In this document: in pieces, positions 1 to 8,972 of the stretch
Layout of the letters: each line of letters starts with the position of its first letter
Numbering within the stretch: the stretch's first letter is position 1
NCBI GenBank assembly: GCA_032251435.1
Contig: JAVVEH010000020.1
Span: 15,059 to 79,058, forward strand
Direction of reading: 5' to 3'
From: JAVVEH01 sp032251435
Lineage (GTDB): Bacteria; Verrucomicrobiota; Lentisphaeria; Oligosphaerales; MVZH01
Length of the DNA: 64,000 nucleotides
Notes under the pieces: generated by a model
Told to the model about the DNA's origin: nothing
Databases searched by the model: none
Seen by the model: the letters and a program-made list of their open reading frames with translations, nothing else
Translations under genes and position numbers: made by a program

Positions 1-1010
1 ACCAGGGCCATGCCCATGACGGCGCCGCTGCGATGATCCAGCCGCGCCGCGTCACCATGAAAGGGGGCGAAGTACTGGTAACCTAAAACCCGGTACGCCG
101 AATAAACGATGACCGTGAACCACAGTGAAAAGGAGATACGGCTGGGGACAAAGTAGGTGATGCCGAGAATGACGAAGATGATCCGGCCGGATTTCACATA
201 CCAGGGAATGCGACCCAGCATGCCTGGGAAAATTTCCCAGAACGCCCAACTGAATCCGGGATCCGGAAACGCGCCCTTTGTGTGAAGGCTCAGACCTTTG
301 AGTAAATAGATGAAAAAGACCGTCAGCGCACCGAACCAGAACAGTTTGCTGCGGAAGAGAGCCGGGAACCGCCCGCCGTCATCCGGGGTTTCAATCAACG
401 CCTGCTGGACGGATAGCAGCGGGAAGGGCAAGCGCTCGTTATCCCGCCATTGCGGAAAGACAATCAGCGAAAGGCCAATCATCATTAACACACAGGTGGC
501 GATCATGCTTCCCCAGGCGACCGCCGGCTTCAACCAGGCCCCCCATGGGATGGGCTCACCTTCATCCAGTTCATCGACCATCGCCTCTGAAACGGGCGCG
601 CGGGCGCCGAATTCAACCGGATCAAGATAGAGCGCCGAGGGCAAATCCATCTCGGCGTGGATGTCAGCCAACGCTTTGTCTTCGCAGATGATCTTGTTAC
701 TGGCCGCCAGCGAATGGGGGAGTGAACTCATGACGGCGGTCGATGAACAGGCCACCACAATGATGGCGAAAATCAGGGCCAACTGGCGCACAGTCAAAGC
801 CATGGGCGGCATCGCCCAGCGCAAAAACGGATTGATGAACAGCGCCAGAATCGTGATCATCGCGACACCGGCGGTCGGTAAATAATTGTCGGCGATGGCG
901 GAATTCTGTAACAGGTAGTTGTTGAACGGCTGGCAGAACCAGATCGTGAAGGCGCAAGCCAACCCGATGAGAACCGCGACAAGTGTTCGTGTGAATGAAA
1001 GTTTGTTCAT
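1..1010 (-). CDS. DUF6785-type multi-pass membrane protein, cut by the window edge
   Basis: This gene starts at ATG 1010 and runs off the left end; about 336 N-terminal residues are visible, read by hand from the reverse strand. The sequence opens with a membrane segment and continues with alternating hydrophobic stretches. It aligns by eye with the protein at 10226-12229: both share PFNNYLLQNS/PYNNFALNNS near residue 30, an IPW-AW segment near 160 and a FPQWR-NER motif before a hydrophobic run. Such DUF6785/DUF6784 membrane proteins are common in PVC bacteria and have no proven function; a transporter role is inferred from topology only. The gene lies 129 bp after the AraC regulator on the same strand, so it may be the last gene of the YdjY-AraC unit or its target. 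Confidence 0.75.
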   Translation of the reverse strand, partial: MNKLSFTRTLVAVLIGLACAFTIWFCQPFNNYLLQNSAIADNYLPTAGVAMITILALFINPFLRWAMPPMALTVRQLALIFAIIVVACSSTAVMSSLPHSLAASNKIICEDKALADIHAEMDLPSALYLDPVEFGARAPVSEAMVDELDEGEPIPWGAWLKPAVAWGSMIATCVLMMIGLSLIVFPQWRDNERLPFPLLSVQQALIETPDDGGRFPALFRSKLFWFGALTVFFIYLLKGLSLHTKGAFPDPGFSWAFWEIFPGMLGRIPWYVKSGRIIFVILGITYFVPSRISFSLWFTVIVYSAYRVLGYQYFAPFHGDAARLDHRSGAVMGMAL

Positions 1011-1139
1011 TAATAAGCTTTTCTGTCCTGCGGCACTTCTTTATTTACAGTCTCATAATAGCATTCGGGCGAAAAGTAGGAAACAATAACTGTGAAGAGT
1101 TTTTTTTCAACCGGTTGGTAGACAAATATGGGCACAAAA

Positions 1140-2051
1140 TCAGAGCGGCGTGTCCTGTGCTTCTGTCAAGCATTTTTTGCGAAACTGTCCCGGGCGCATC
1201 CCGACATGCCGATGGAACAAATTGGAGAAGGAATACGCGCTTTTATATCCCAGCTCGCCGGCGATCGTCTCAATGGTGTAATCCGTGGACAAAAGCAGCG
1301 ACGAAGCCTTGTCCAATCGGTTTTTGATGACCAGATCCATCGGCCCCATGCCAAGTTCATTTTTAAACAGCCGGTTCAACGTGCGCGGGGGGAGACCCGT
1401 CTTCTTGGCCATCACTGAAACGCTCCATTTCGCCTGGGGAACATTATGAATTTCCACCGCCAGTTTTTGAATGGCCAGGGATCGCCGACTTGGTTTTTTG
1501 ACCGCGGCGCTGCGCAATTCGCGGTGAATCAGTTGGCCCAAAGCATGCGAGTTTTCCAAGGCGCCAAGCTGGGAGACCACTGTTTGTTTCTGGCGGGCCT
1601 CCATGATCCGGCTGACCAGCAACAGCATATGAACCGTGGACTCGTACGGGCGCATGTAAGGCCCCCGTTGAACCAGCGGATCCCAAACCGGGTGGTCGAG
1701 CAGGGTGAAATAGATCCACCAGCTTTTAGCCGAGCGGTTGCCGCGGGAATACAGTGTTCCTTTGGGGCAGAACGACAGCGTTCCCGGCTTCTGAATGAGT
1801 CTTCTTTTTCCCAACCGCACATTGAGTTCTCCCTGCAAAACGAGTACCAGGCAGTGATCCTGCGCCCGTGTCGGCGGGTGAGCGGGATAGGACACTTTGC
1901 GGGCCAGCCCGACCGATATGACTTTGGCGTCGAAGAGCGGCTGGGCCAGGAAACGGGCCCACAGATTTTCCCGATGGAGCTGCTCCGTTGTGTTCCGGGT
2001 GATAGTCTGAAAGGGAATGTCGAATTCCACTCGTTGAATTTCCGGAAGCAT
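1140..2051 (-). CDS. AraC-family transcriptional regulator with cupin-like N-terminus
   Basis: The 303-residue protein has the two-part shape of AraC regulators. The N-terminal 150 residues look like a cupin sensor (HCLVLVLQGELNVRLGKR, then a PGTLSFCPKGTLY turn). The last 100 residues hold two helix-turn-helix motifs, including YTIETIAGELGYKSAYSFS followed by LFHRHVGMRPGQFRKK, the usual AraC ending. The ligand is unknown; sugar sensing is typical of the family. The start lies only 4 bp after the stop of the upstream YdjY gene, with a GGAG-like site before the ATG, so the two are probably co-transcribed. Likely targets are the neighbouring membrane-protein gene and perhaps the glycan cluster that starts at 3320. 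Confidence 0.85.
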   Translation of the reverse strand: MLPEIQRVEFDIPFQTITRNTTEQLHRENLWARFLAQPLFDAKVISVGLARKVSYPAHPPTRAQDHCLVLVLQGELNVRLGKRRLIQKPGTLSFCPKGTLYSRGNRSAKSWWIYFTLLDHPVWDPLVQRGPYMRPYESTVHMLLLVSRIMEARQKQTVVSQLGALENSHALGQLIHRELRSAAVKKPSRRSLAIQKLAVEIHNVPQAKWSVSVMAKKTGLPPRTLNRLFKNELGMGPMDLVIKNRLDKASSLLLSTDYTIETIAGELGYKSAYSFSNLFHRHVGMRPGQFRKKCLTEAQDTPL

Positions 2052-2055
2052 GCGC

Positions 2056-2889
2056 CTACTTCTCCAAGACCTCGTTTCGCGGAGGGACGTATTTTGAGAA
2101 AACCAGCTTCACCGGCGTGCCTTTTTTGGGGACAAACTCATCGTTCACCTCCATGCCGAAACCCGGCCCGTGGTATGGATTTTTGCTCTCTTTACCGTAT
2201 TGAATCACGGCGCTTGGATTGGGCCAGATGCCGATCACCACGCCCCCGAAGTTGGCCGCGTAGACGCGCTCGCCATTTTTTTGGGTATGCAAGAACGAGC
2301 CGGTGAAGACCCAGCTGTCAGTCACCTCCTCAGGTTCCTCCTCCGCGGCGGCGGCTTCGCCTCCCCACATATCCTCATCGCCGCCCTGCCGATTTCGGAT
2401 TAAGGATATGATGTTCGTCCGCTCCGTCCGGCCGTTGATGTCCCATTCCACCTCGACACGCACTCGGGAATCGGCGACTTTCAACGCTCTTTCCCACCAC
2501 AGTTGTTCAAGACCGGGCGGCATGGGAGTGGGCTTCAGACCCGCCAGCAGCAACGCCGTGTGGAGAATTTCCGGTTTGACGGTGGTCACAAAAATCGCCT
2601 CATGCTCAAAGGTGTCGGGCAGGCAGACAAGGTATTCCAGAATGCCGCTTTCCAGGCAGACGCTGGCATCCATGCGCACTTCCCGCGTCTTGCGGTTAAT
2701 CGTCAAACCCGGGAACGTGATGTTGTCTCCTTCGATCACGACATTTTTCTCCACCGGTGTGTCCGTTTTGGGCGCCGTCGTGTCGGCGGCGCCCGGTTTG
2801 TCGGCGTCCGGAGCGGGCGCGCCGTTATCCGCTTGAACGGCTGAAAAACCAAAAAGCAGAAGGGTGAGAAGTGAGTATTTGACAATCAT
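2056..2889 (-). CDS. Secreted YdjY-domain protein
   Basis: The 277-residue protein has a signal peptide of about 20 residues and a linker rich in Pro, Asp, Thr and Lys to residue 48. The rest fits the YdjY domain: FPGLTINRKTREVRMDAS, then VCLESGILEYLVC, then EHEAIFVTTVKPEILHTALLLAGLKP. The family is frequent in planctomycetes and verrucomicrobia and its biochemical role is not known. An AGGA ribosome site precedes ATG 2889. It appears to be the first gene of a leftward unit with the AraC regulator. An acidic stretch near residue 180 (AAAAEEEPEEV) is unlike the rest and is probably a surface loop. The domain call is by motif; no function is claimed. Confidence 0.75.
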   Translation of the reverse strand: MIVKYSLLTLLLFGFSAVQADNGAPAPDADKPGAADTTAPKTDTPVEKNVVIEGDNITFPGLTINRKTREVRMDASVCLESGILEYLVCLPDTFEHEAIFVTTVKPEILHTALLLAGLKPTPMPPGLEQLWWERALKVADSRVRVEVEWDINGRTERTNIISLIRNRQGGDEDMWGGEAAAAEEEPEEVTDSWVFTGSFLHTQKNGERVYAANFGGVVIGIWPNPSAVIQYGKESKNPYHGPGFGMEVNDEFVPKKGTPVKLVFSKYVPPRNEVLEK

Positions 2890-3319
2890 AGTGAATCCTG
2901 TGGGCTGGTCTGTTGAAAAGACGCGCGGGCGACATCATTTGACTCCGTAATATATAACCCGATTTGGCGGGAAAAGAACCCGGACCCGAAAAGAAACCGG
3001 CGGGCCGGGCCGAAGCGGCGCTGTTAAGATGGTGTCCCGAGTGTGAAAGACAAGTCGAAAACAGGCGGATACCCACACCATGCCGCTGGCGTAAAAAGAT
3101 GTGATTTTGGCCGGAAAAGCGATTGTGCGGACGGGTTGCCGATATACATTATATGTCGTCATTTCCATACTTTAAACACGACTCGCGCGGGATGCGGGAT
3201 GCCCCTCCAACGGGTCACGATCCGGGGCCCGGGAGATGTCATTCACGTTGATCACCGGACACCCCTTCGTGTCAACGGCTGTCGCGCGCGGACTTTTTCA
3301 ACAGCAAGGAGCATCCATT
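2890..3319. other. Divergent intergenic region between YdjY gene and the plus-strand cluster
   Basis: These 430 bases separate leftward and rightward units and must hold both promoters. I see no convincing ORF or repeat. A short inverted repeat, ACAT-TAT-ATGT, lies near 3147-3158 in the most AT-rich part and could be an operator or a -10 region. No clear -35/-10 pair stands out. Confidence 0.4.
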
Positions 3320-4486
3320 ATGACTGGCGCCAACAACCAAGTCTGTTTCGACCCCGCGGTAAAAGGTATTGATCCGGCCAGCGTGCATTCGCTCACTCTC
3401 GCCAGCGGCGCCAACATGCCGGCGCCCGCTTTCGGCACATTCCATTCCGATTGGGCGCAGGATTACATGAAAGACGCGACGGTTGAGGCGATTCGCCTGG
3501 GCTGGCGTCATCTTGACACGGCGCGGGCTTATGAAAACGAGGCCGATGTCGGGGAAGCCATCCGCGAAGCCATCCGCAGGGGCTACATCCATTCCGCCGC
3601 CGACCTGTTCATCACCGGTAAACTGTGGAACGGGCATATGAGCCCGAAAGACGTGGCCCCGGCTTTTGATGAGACCTTGAAGGCCTTGGGTGTTGATCAC
3701 ATCGACATGTACCTGAATCATTGGCCCTGGCCCAATGTGCACACGCCCGGTTGCGCCGGGGATCACCGGAATCCCGACGCCGTGCCCTATATCCATGAAG
3801 CCTTCCTGGAAACTTGGGCGGAGATTGTCAAGCTCAAAAAAGCGGGAAAGGTTGTGGACATCGGCACGTCCAATCATACCCGCGCCACGATGGCATTATT
3901 GCTTCGTGATGTCGCTGAGGACGAACGGCCGGTCGTCAATCAAATGGAAATGCATCCATTGTTCCAGCAGACCGACCTGCGCCGGTATTTCGAGTCTGAA
4001 GGCATTGTCTGCACGGGCTACATGGCCATGGGGTCGCCAAACCGGCCGGCCCGGGACACGTTCAAAGAACACCGGGCCGACATGCAGGACCCGACCCTTC
4101 AGGCCATTGCCCGGGAACTGGGCGTTGTGCCCCCGAAGGTTTGCCTCGCCTGGGCCGCTCAGCGCATGAATAAGAGCGGTGGATACGTCGCCATGGCGAC
4201 CCGGTCCGACTGGATGGTGGACAACCTCGCCTGCGCGACGGAAGATCTCCTGTCGCCGGACCAACTGCTGCGCCTGTGCGGCGACGGCACGCCGGATAAC
4301 CCGGGCATCGATGCCAACAACCGGCTCATTTGGGGCCAAGTTTTTCTCTGGCCCGAAGCGGAAGGAGACTGGCGGATTCTCTGGGACGACAGCCAAGTCT
4401 TCGAAACCCGGACCGGATATCAGGAATTTAAAGCGGCTTACAAGGCGTACGCCGCGGTGAAAGAGAAAACAACCTATCGGGCGTAA
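3320..4486 (+). CDS. Aldo/keto reductase
   Basis: An NADPH-type aldo/keto reductase of 389 residues, expected to be a cytoplasmic TIM barrel reducing or oxidising a sugar or other carbonyl. Counting from ATG 3320, the catalytic tetrad is visible: Asp66 and Tyr71 in HLDTARAYENE, Lys101 in FITGKLWN, His134 in YLNHWPWP. An in-frame ATG exists at 3236, but AAGGA at 3306-3310 places the start at 3320. The C-terminus is longer than the typical 320 residues; the last 70 residues have no motif I recognise. First gene of a nine-gene plus-strand run; the alcohol dehydrogenase follows after 66 bp. Substrate cannot be told from sequence. Confidence 0.88.
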   Translation: MTGANNQVCFDPAVKGIDPASVHSLTLASGANMPAPAFGTFHSDWAQDYMKDATVEAIRLGWRHLDTARAYENEADVGEAIREAIRRGYIHSAADLFITGKLWNGHMSPKDVAPAFDETLKALGVDHIDMYLNHWPWPNVHTPGCAGDHRNPDAVPYIHEAFLETWAEIVKLKKAGKVVDIGTSNHTRATMALLLRDVAEDERPVVNQMEMHPLFQQTDLRRYFESEGIVCTGYMAMGSPNRPARDTFKEHRADMQDPTLQAIARELGVVPPKVCLAWAAQRMNKSGGYVAMATRSDWMVDNLACATEDLLSPDQLLRLCGDGTPDNPGIDANNRLIWGQVFLWPEAEGDWRILWDDSQVFETRTGYQEFKAAYKAYAAVKEKTTYRA

Positions 4487-4552
4487 ATTTCAACATCAGA
4501 CCGATCAGACGGGCTCGACCGATCCTTTGAGATTTTGACAGGAGATTAGAAC

Positions 4553-5581
4553 ATGACAACCATGCGACAGGCGGTGATGCCGGAACCCGGCAAGATTGTG
4601 ATTGGCGAAGCGGAAAAACCCGTTCCGGGCCCCGGAGAGATCCTCTTACGGGTCCAGCGTATCGGCGTTTGCGGGACGGATATTCATGTCTGGCACGGGA
4701 AACATCCGTTCACGCCTTATCCCGTCGTCCAGGGACATGAGTTTTCAGCCATTGTCGAAGCCGTGGGTGACGGTGTCACCAAAGTGACCATCGGTGACCG
4801 GGCCACGGCCGCGCCGCAACAGGTCTGCGGTGTCTGCAATCCCTGCAAACGAGGTGATTATCATATCTGTGACGCCCTCAAAGTCCGGGGATTCCAGGCG
4901 CCGGGGTGCGCTCAGGATTTTTTCATCACCACCGAAGAGCGGATTGTCCCGTTCCCGTCCTCGCTGTCCTATGATCAAGGCGCTCTAATCGAGCCGGCGG
5001 CGGTCGCCGCCCATTCGACCAACCGGGCGGGTGATTTGACCGGTAAGAATGTTGTCGTGCTCGGCGCCGGCACCATTGGCAATCTGGTCGCGCAAGCCGC
5101 CCGTTGCCGGGGCGCCGGCAAGGTGCTGATCACCGATCTCAGTGACTTCCGGCTGGCGAAAGCCAAAGAAGTCGGCGTGGATGTCACCTGCAATGTCGGG
5201 GAACGCTCGCTGGCGGACGCCGCCAAGGAGGCGTTCGGCGATCAGGGATTTGAGGTGGCCTTCGAGGCGGTCGGTGTTGAGGCGTCCCTGGATGACGCGG
5301 TTCAGAACATTCAAAAAGGCGGTGATATTGTTGTGCTCGGTGTTTTCGGCGACCGGCCCCGGGTGGACATGTCCGTCGTTGGTGATCGTGAATTGACCCT
5401 GATCGGCACGCTCATGTACCAGCAGGCGGATTATGAGCAGGCGGTGGCGTGGATCGCGGAGGGGAAAATCATCACCGCCCCTCTGGTCACCAAACACTTT
5501 CCTTTCGAACACTACGAGGACGCATACCACTTTATTGAGAAACAAGGGGATAAAACCCTGAAAGTGGTCATCGATCTGTGA
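4553..5581 (+). CDS. Zinc-dependent alcohol/polyol dehydrogenase (MDR family)
   Basis: A 342-residue medium-chain dehydrogenase resembling sorbitol and threonine dehydrogenases. Catalytic zinc ligands fit Cys40 (GVCGTDIH) and His62-Glu63 (GHEF), with a further Glu in LIEPAAVAAH. The structural zinc site is complete: Cys92, Cys95, Cys98 and Cys106. The Rossmann motif is VVVLGAGTIGNLVAQAA, followed by an Asp in LITDLSD that favours NAD over NADP. AGGAG precedes the ATG. It sits between an aldo/keto reductase and a GH65 enzyme, so a sugar or polyol substrate is likely, but this is inference. Confidence 0.9.
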   Translation: MTTMRQAVMPEPGKIVIGEAEKPVPGPGEILLRVQRIGVCGTDIHVWHGKHPFTPYPVVQGHEFSAIVEAVGDGVTKVTIGDRATAAPQQVCGVCNPCKRGDYHICDALKVRGFQAPGCAQDFFITTEERIVPFPSSLSYDQGALIEPAAVAAHSTNRAGDLTGKNVVVLGAGTIGNLVAQAARCRGAGKVLITDLSDFRLAKAKEVGVDVTCNVGERSLADAAKEAFGDQGFEVAFEAVGVEASLDDAVQNIQKGGDIVVLGVFGDRPRVDMSVVGDRELTLIGTLMYQQADYEQAVAWIAEGKIITAPLVTKHFPFEHYEDAYHFIEKQGDKTLKVVIDL

Positions 5582-5668
5582 GCGAAAAGCCAGTGGCGGC
5601 GCGCGCGTCAGGCCTGACGGAGAAAACGCGCGTCCGCGGGATGACCAGACAGTGATAAGGAAGAGCCG

Positions 5669-7879
5669 ATGAGCAGCGCGCCGCGGAATCCGCGAACTCG
5701 ATACTGGGTTCAGTCGACCAAAAAAGAACTTGAGGGCAAACTTGGGACAACCTTTTCGTTGTCAAACGGGTTGCTGGGACTGCGCGGCGCCCATGAGGAG
5801 TGTCCGGACTGGGGACGCCCGGAATTTTATGTGGCCGACACGTACGCGGCCGGCCCGCCCGCCTTGCTTGGCTTTCATGATCCCGATCACATTTTGACGC
5901 ATCCCGACCGGATGGCGGAGGACCATTTAAACGGGCTGGGTGATGACGCCATTCAGACCCTGCCCAACCTGCCCTTTCCGGTTGGCGTGAAGCTGTCGGT
6001 CGGGGACGCGCCATTCGGCTTTGACACCCACAAGATTCTCAGCGCCGAGCGCCTGCTTGAGATTGACACCGCCGTCATGCGTCGCACGTTGGTGTTTCGT
6101 GACGATCAAAACCGCCGCACCCGGGTCGACTCATGCCGGTTCGTCAGTATGGCGGACCACAACCTCATCTGTCTGCGCGCGGTTGTCCGGCGTCTGAACC
6201 ACCAGGCGCCGGTGGACCTTGGCGGATTTCTGTTTGAAGATGTGGCCAACACCAACGGTGTGCGCTTGTGGACGGCTGGCGAGCGTCTTGAGCAACCCGG
6301 CCTGCGGGGTCTGGAATGTCTGACCCGCGGCACTGGCCTCACGATCGCCATCGGTCAAGCGGAACACGTTGTCAATACCGATGATGAGATATCCCTCGAT
6401 TTATTCGCCATCGCCGGGACCATGTCTCTGCCCGAGGCGTGCGAACGGGTGGCCGCCGCCCGGCATACGGGCTTTGATCAGTGCCTTCAGGCTCATCAGG
6501 AAAGCTACGCGGCCCAACGGCGGGCCGGGCGGGTGGACTTCGATGGCGACGCCGCCACGGTGCAGGGATTCAACTTTGGTCAAACGCACATGCACATGGC
6601 CGCCGGTCCCACGGCGGATCGATCCGGCCTGCCGATCAAAGGGCTGACCGGGCACGGCTACCGGTTCCTCACCTTTTGGGACATGGACTTCCACATGTTC
6701 CCATACTATCTGATGACGAAACCCCGTTGGGCGCGTAAGCTGCTCGAATACCGCTACAACCAGTTGCCGAAATACCGGGAAAACGCCCGCAAATGGGGCG
6801 CGGAAGGCGCCCAGGTGCCGTGGGAAACCGGCGCCCGGGGAGAAGAGGAGACAGCCCCGTGGCTGTGCCTCCAAGAACGCGAAATTCATATTTCGGCGGA
6901 TGCCGCCTACATGTTCAAGCGTTACGCCGAGATGACCGGTGACCAGCGAGTCATGCTGGACATGGGGGCGGAGTTCGCTTTCGAAACCGCGCGCTTTTAC
7001 GCGTCACGGTTGGTGTGGAACGAGACAATGGGCCGCTTTGATCTGCCGGATATCGGTTGTCCTGATCAGTATCACACCTTCGCTGACAACAATGTCTTTA
7101 TCTCGTTGTGGGCCCAATGGAATCTCAGTCACGCCGCCGACTTGTTCGCCCAGGCTGACTATCAAGCGGCCGCGGCCGCCGTTGGTGTTGACGCGCGGGA
7201 GGCGGCGCGGTGGCGGAACATGGCCGAAAAAATCCACATTATCCCCCCTGACGCGGATGGCGTCATTGAGGAATTTGATGGTTTCTTCGATTTAGACGCG
7301 GATATTGACGGGATTTGCGAGACGTATTGCAGTCATTCACAGGCGGTTAAACAGCCCGATGTGTTGGCGGCGTTCATCCCGTTTGAGGATCGCTATGATG
7401 TGGAAACCCGCCGGAAGAACTGGCGGTTTTACGATGCCCGGACCCTGCACGGATCCTCATTGTCCCTGCCGGGCATGGCCTACGCCGCCGCCCGTTGCGG
7501 GTTGAATGATGAGGCGTTGTACAATCTGCACAAGTCGTGCCGGATGGATTTGGATGATGTGAATTTGGATACCGAGCGGGGGGTGCATTTGTCCGGCGGC
7601 GCCGTGCAGTGGTGCGCGGTTGTCCATGGATTTGGAGGATTGACCGCTTCCGGTGAGGGGCTCACGTTTCATCCCAATCTTCCCCGGCAATGGCGATGGT
7701 TGTCCTTCGCCGTCCATTGGCATTTCCAGCTTGTTGACGTTGAGATTACGGAAAAACGGATTACGGTGACGGTCGGCGCGGAGGAATCCCAGGCGGTTCC
7801 TGTCCGGGTGCAAGACGGCGCATGGGTGTCCATCCCGCCCGGCGAAACCCGGGAATGGACACTGGAAAAATCGATATAA
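5669..7879 (+). CDS. GH65 family protein (phosphorylase-like), general-acid Glu replaced by Gln
   Basis: The 736-residue protein has the family GH65 layout: N-terminal beta-sandwich, helical (alpha/alpha)6 barrel from about residue 300, C-terminal beta-sheet. Family signatures include KGLTGHGYRFLTFWDMD, WARKLLEYRYNQLPKYREN, EIHISADAAYMF and the VKQPDV motif (Lys561-Gln562). GH65 enzymes phosphorolyse or hydrolyse alpha-glucosides such as maltose, trehalose or kojibiose. The segment normally written GPDEYH reads CPDQYH here, with Gln467 (codon CAG at 7067-7069) in place of the Glu known as general acid in this family. It may be inactive, use another residue, or belong to a divergent subgroup. 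GGAAGAG precedes ATG 5669. The M42 peptidase follows after 15 bp. Confidence 0.88.
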   Translation: MSSAPRNPRTRYWVQSTKKELEGKLGTTFSLSNGLLGLRGAHEECPDWGRPEFYVADTYAAGPPALLGFHDPDHILTHPDRMAEDHLNGLGDDAIQTLPNLPFPVGVKLSVGDAPFGFDTHKILSAERLLEIDTAVMRRTLVFRDDQNRRTRVDSCRFVSMADHNLICLRAVVRRLNHQAPVDLGGFLFEDVANTNGVRLWTAGERLEQPGLRGLECLTRGTGLTIAIGQAEHVVNTDDEISLDLFAIAGTMSLPEACERVAAARHTGFDQCLQAHQESYAAQRRAGRVDFDGDAATVQGFNFGQTHMHMAAGPTADRSGLPIKGLTGHGYRFLTFWDMDFHMFPYYLMTKPRWARKLLEYRYNQLPKYRENARKWGAEGAQVPWETGARGEEETAPWLCLQEREIHISADAAYMFKRYAEMTGDQRVMLDMGAEFAFETARFYASRLVWNETMGRFDLPDIGCPDQYHTFADNNVFISLWAQWNLSHAADLFAQADYQAAAAAVGVDAREAARWRNMAEKIHIIPPDADGVIEEFDGFFDLDADIDGICETYCSHSQAVKQPDVLAAFIPFEDRYDVETRRKNWRFYDARTLHGSSLSLPGMAYAAARCGLNDEALYNLHKSCRMDLDDVNLDTERGVHLSGGAVQWCAVVHGFGGLTASGEGLTFHPNLPRQWRWLSFAVHWHFQLVDVEITEKRITVTVGAEESQAVPVRVQDGAWVSIPPGETREWTLEKSI

Positions 7880-7894
7880 AAAACGGATATTTAG

Positions 7895-8914
7895 ATGGAT
7901 AACACATTATTTAAGCGGGTGTGTGACACACCCGGCATTCCCGGATTTGAGGATAACGTTCAAGCGATCGCTAAAGACATCCTGGCGGGTTGTTGTGATG
8001 AGGTCACAAGCGACCGCATTGGCAATGTCATCGGGATCAAGAAAGCGGCCGGCAAGCGTGACGGACGGACCCCGAGGCTGCTCTTGGCCGCCCATGCCGA
8101 TGAGATCGGCATGATGGTGAAACACATTGACAACAAAGGATTTATCCACTTTATTCAAGTGGGCGGACTGAATGCTCAGGCATGCGAATCCCAGCGTGTC
8201 GTGATTCATTCCGCCGAACCCGTCCGCGGGGTCATCGTGCCCAAAGGCGGCGACACCAAAGCGGCGATCGCCGATTTGCTGGTTGACACGGGATTGCCCG
8301 TTGACGAGGTGAAAAAACGGGTATCCCCCGGGGATCCGATGACTTACGAGGGCGACGCGTCCATTCTCAATGACCGCATGTGGGTCGGCCGCAATTTTGA
8401 TGACCGGGCTGGCACCTATTGTCTTTTAGAAGCGATGCGCCAGGTCGGTGAGACCAAGGTTGATGTGTACGCGGTCAGCTCGGTTCAGGAGGAGGTGGGT
8501 CTCCGCGGCATGCACGCCGCCGCCCGCCGTCTGGATCCGGATATCGCCATCGCCATTGACGGGAGTATGGCCCGCGGAGCTTATGTGAATGACCGTGACA
8601 ATCTTACTGAGCCTGGAAAAGGGACGGGTATCTATCTCATCGATAAATTGACGATTGGACATCCCGGCCTGGTGCGGTTCCTGTTTGGCGTGGCGGCCAG
8701 GCATGGCATCCCCCATCAACTGAATATCGGCGGGGGCACGGACGCCTCGGCAATTCAGAAATCAGGGGCTGATGTCATGGCGACAACCATTGGCGCTCCG
8801 ACCCGTTACATGCACTCCACCGTGCAGCTTTGTCACGCCGATGATCTGGACGCCACCGTGGATCTGTTGGTCAAAGTCATGGAATCCGCGCACGAGCTTT
8901 TGGAATTGGCTTAA
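7895..8914 (+). CDS. M42 family metallo-aminopeptidase
   Basis: A 339-residue M42 peptidase, a cytoplasmic dinuclear-metal aminopeptidase family that forms large tetrahedral assemblies. All expected ligands are present: His67 (AAHADEIG), Asp169-Asp170 (NFDDRAG), Glu199-Glu200 (VQEEVG), Asp222 (AIDGSMA) and His307 (YMHSTVQ). Length matches the family. Some members are labelled endoglucanase M, but peptidase activity is the established function. Between GH65 and an enolase-superfamily gene; the latter may be a dipeptide epimerase, which would give this part of the operon a role in peptide catabolism. Confidence 0.92.
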   Translation: MDNTLFKRVCDTPGIPGFEDNVQAIAKDILAGCCDEVTSDRIGNVIGIKKAAGKRDGRTPRLLLAAHADEIGMMVKHIDNKGFIHFIQVGGLNAQACESQRVVIHSAEPVRGVIVPKGGDTKAAIADLLVDTGLPVDEVKKRVSPGDPMTYEGDASILNDRMWVGRNFDDRAGTYCLLEAMRQVGETKVDVYAVSSVQEEVGLRGMHAAARRLDPDIAIAIDGSMARGAYVNDRDNLTEPGKGTGIYLIDKLTIGHPGLVRFLFGVAARHGIPHQLNIGGGTDASAIQKSGADVMATTIGAPTRYMHSTVQLCHADDLDATVDLLVKVMESAHELLELA

Positions 8915-8972
8915 AGATAAGTTGCGAGTCGCGAGTAGTAAAGCACCAAAAACCAAGCACAAAGTATCTGGC
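8915..8972. repeat. Short direct-repeat debris between M42 and enolase-superfamily genes
   Basis: The 58-bp spacer contains repeated GCGAGT words (8925-8938) and two related CAAGCAC/AAGCACC words (8940-8961). The composition is unlike the coding DNA on both sides and resembles the other short-period repeat seeds in this window. No gene or clear signal is seen. Confidence 0.4.
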
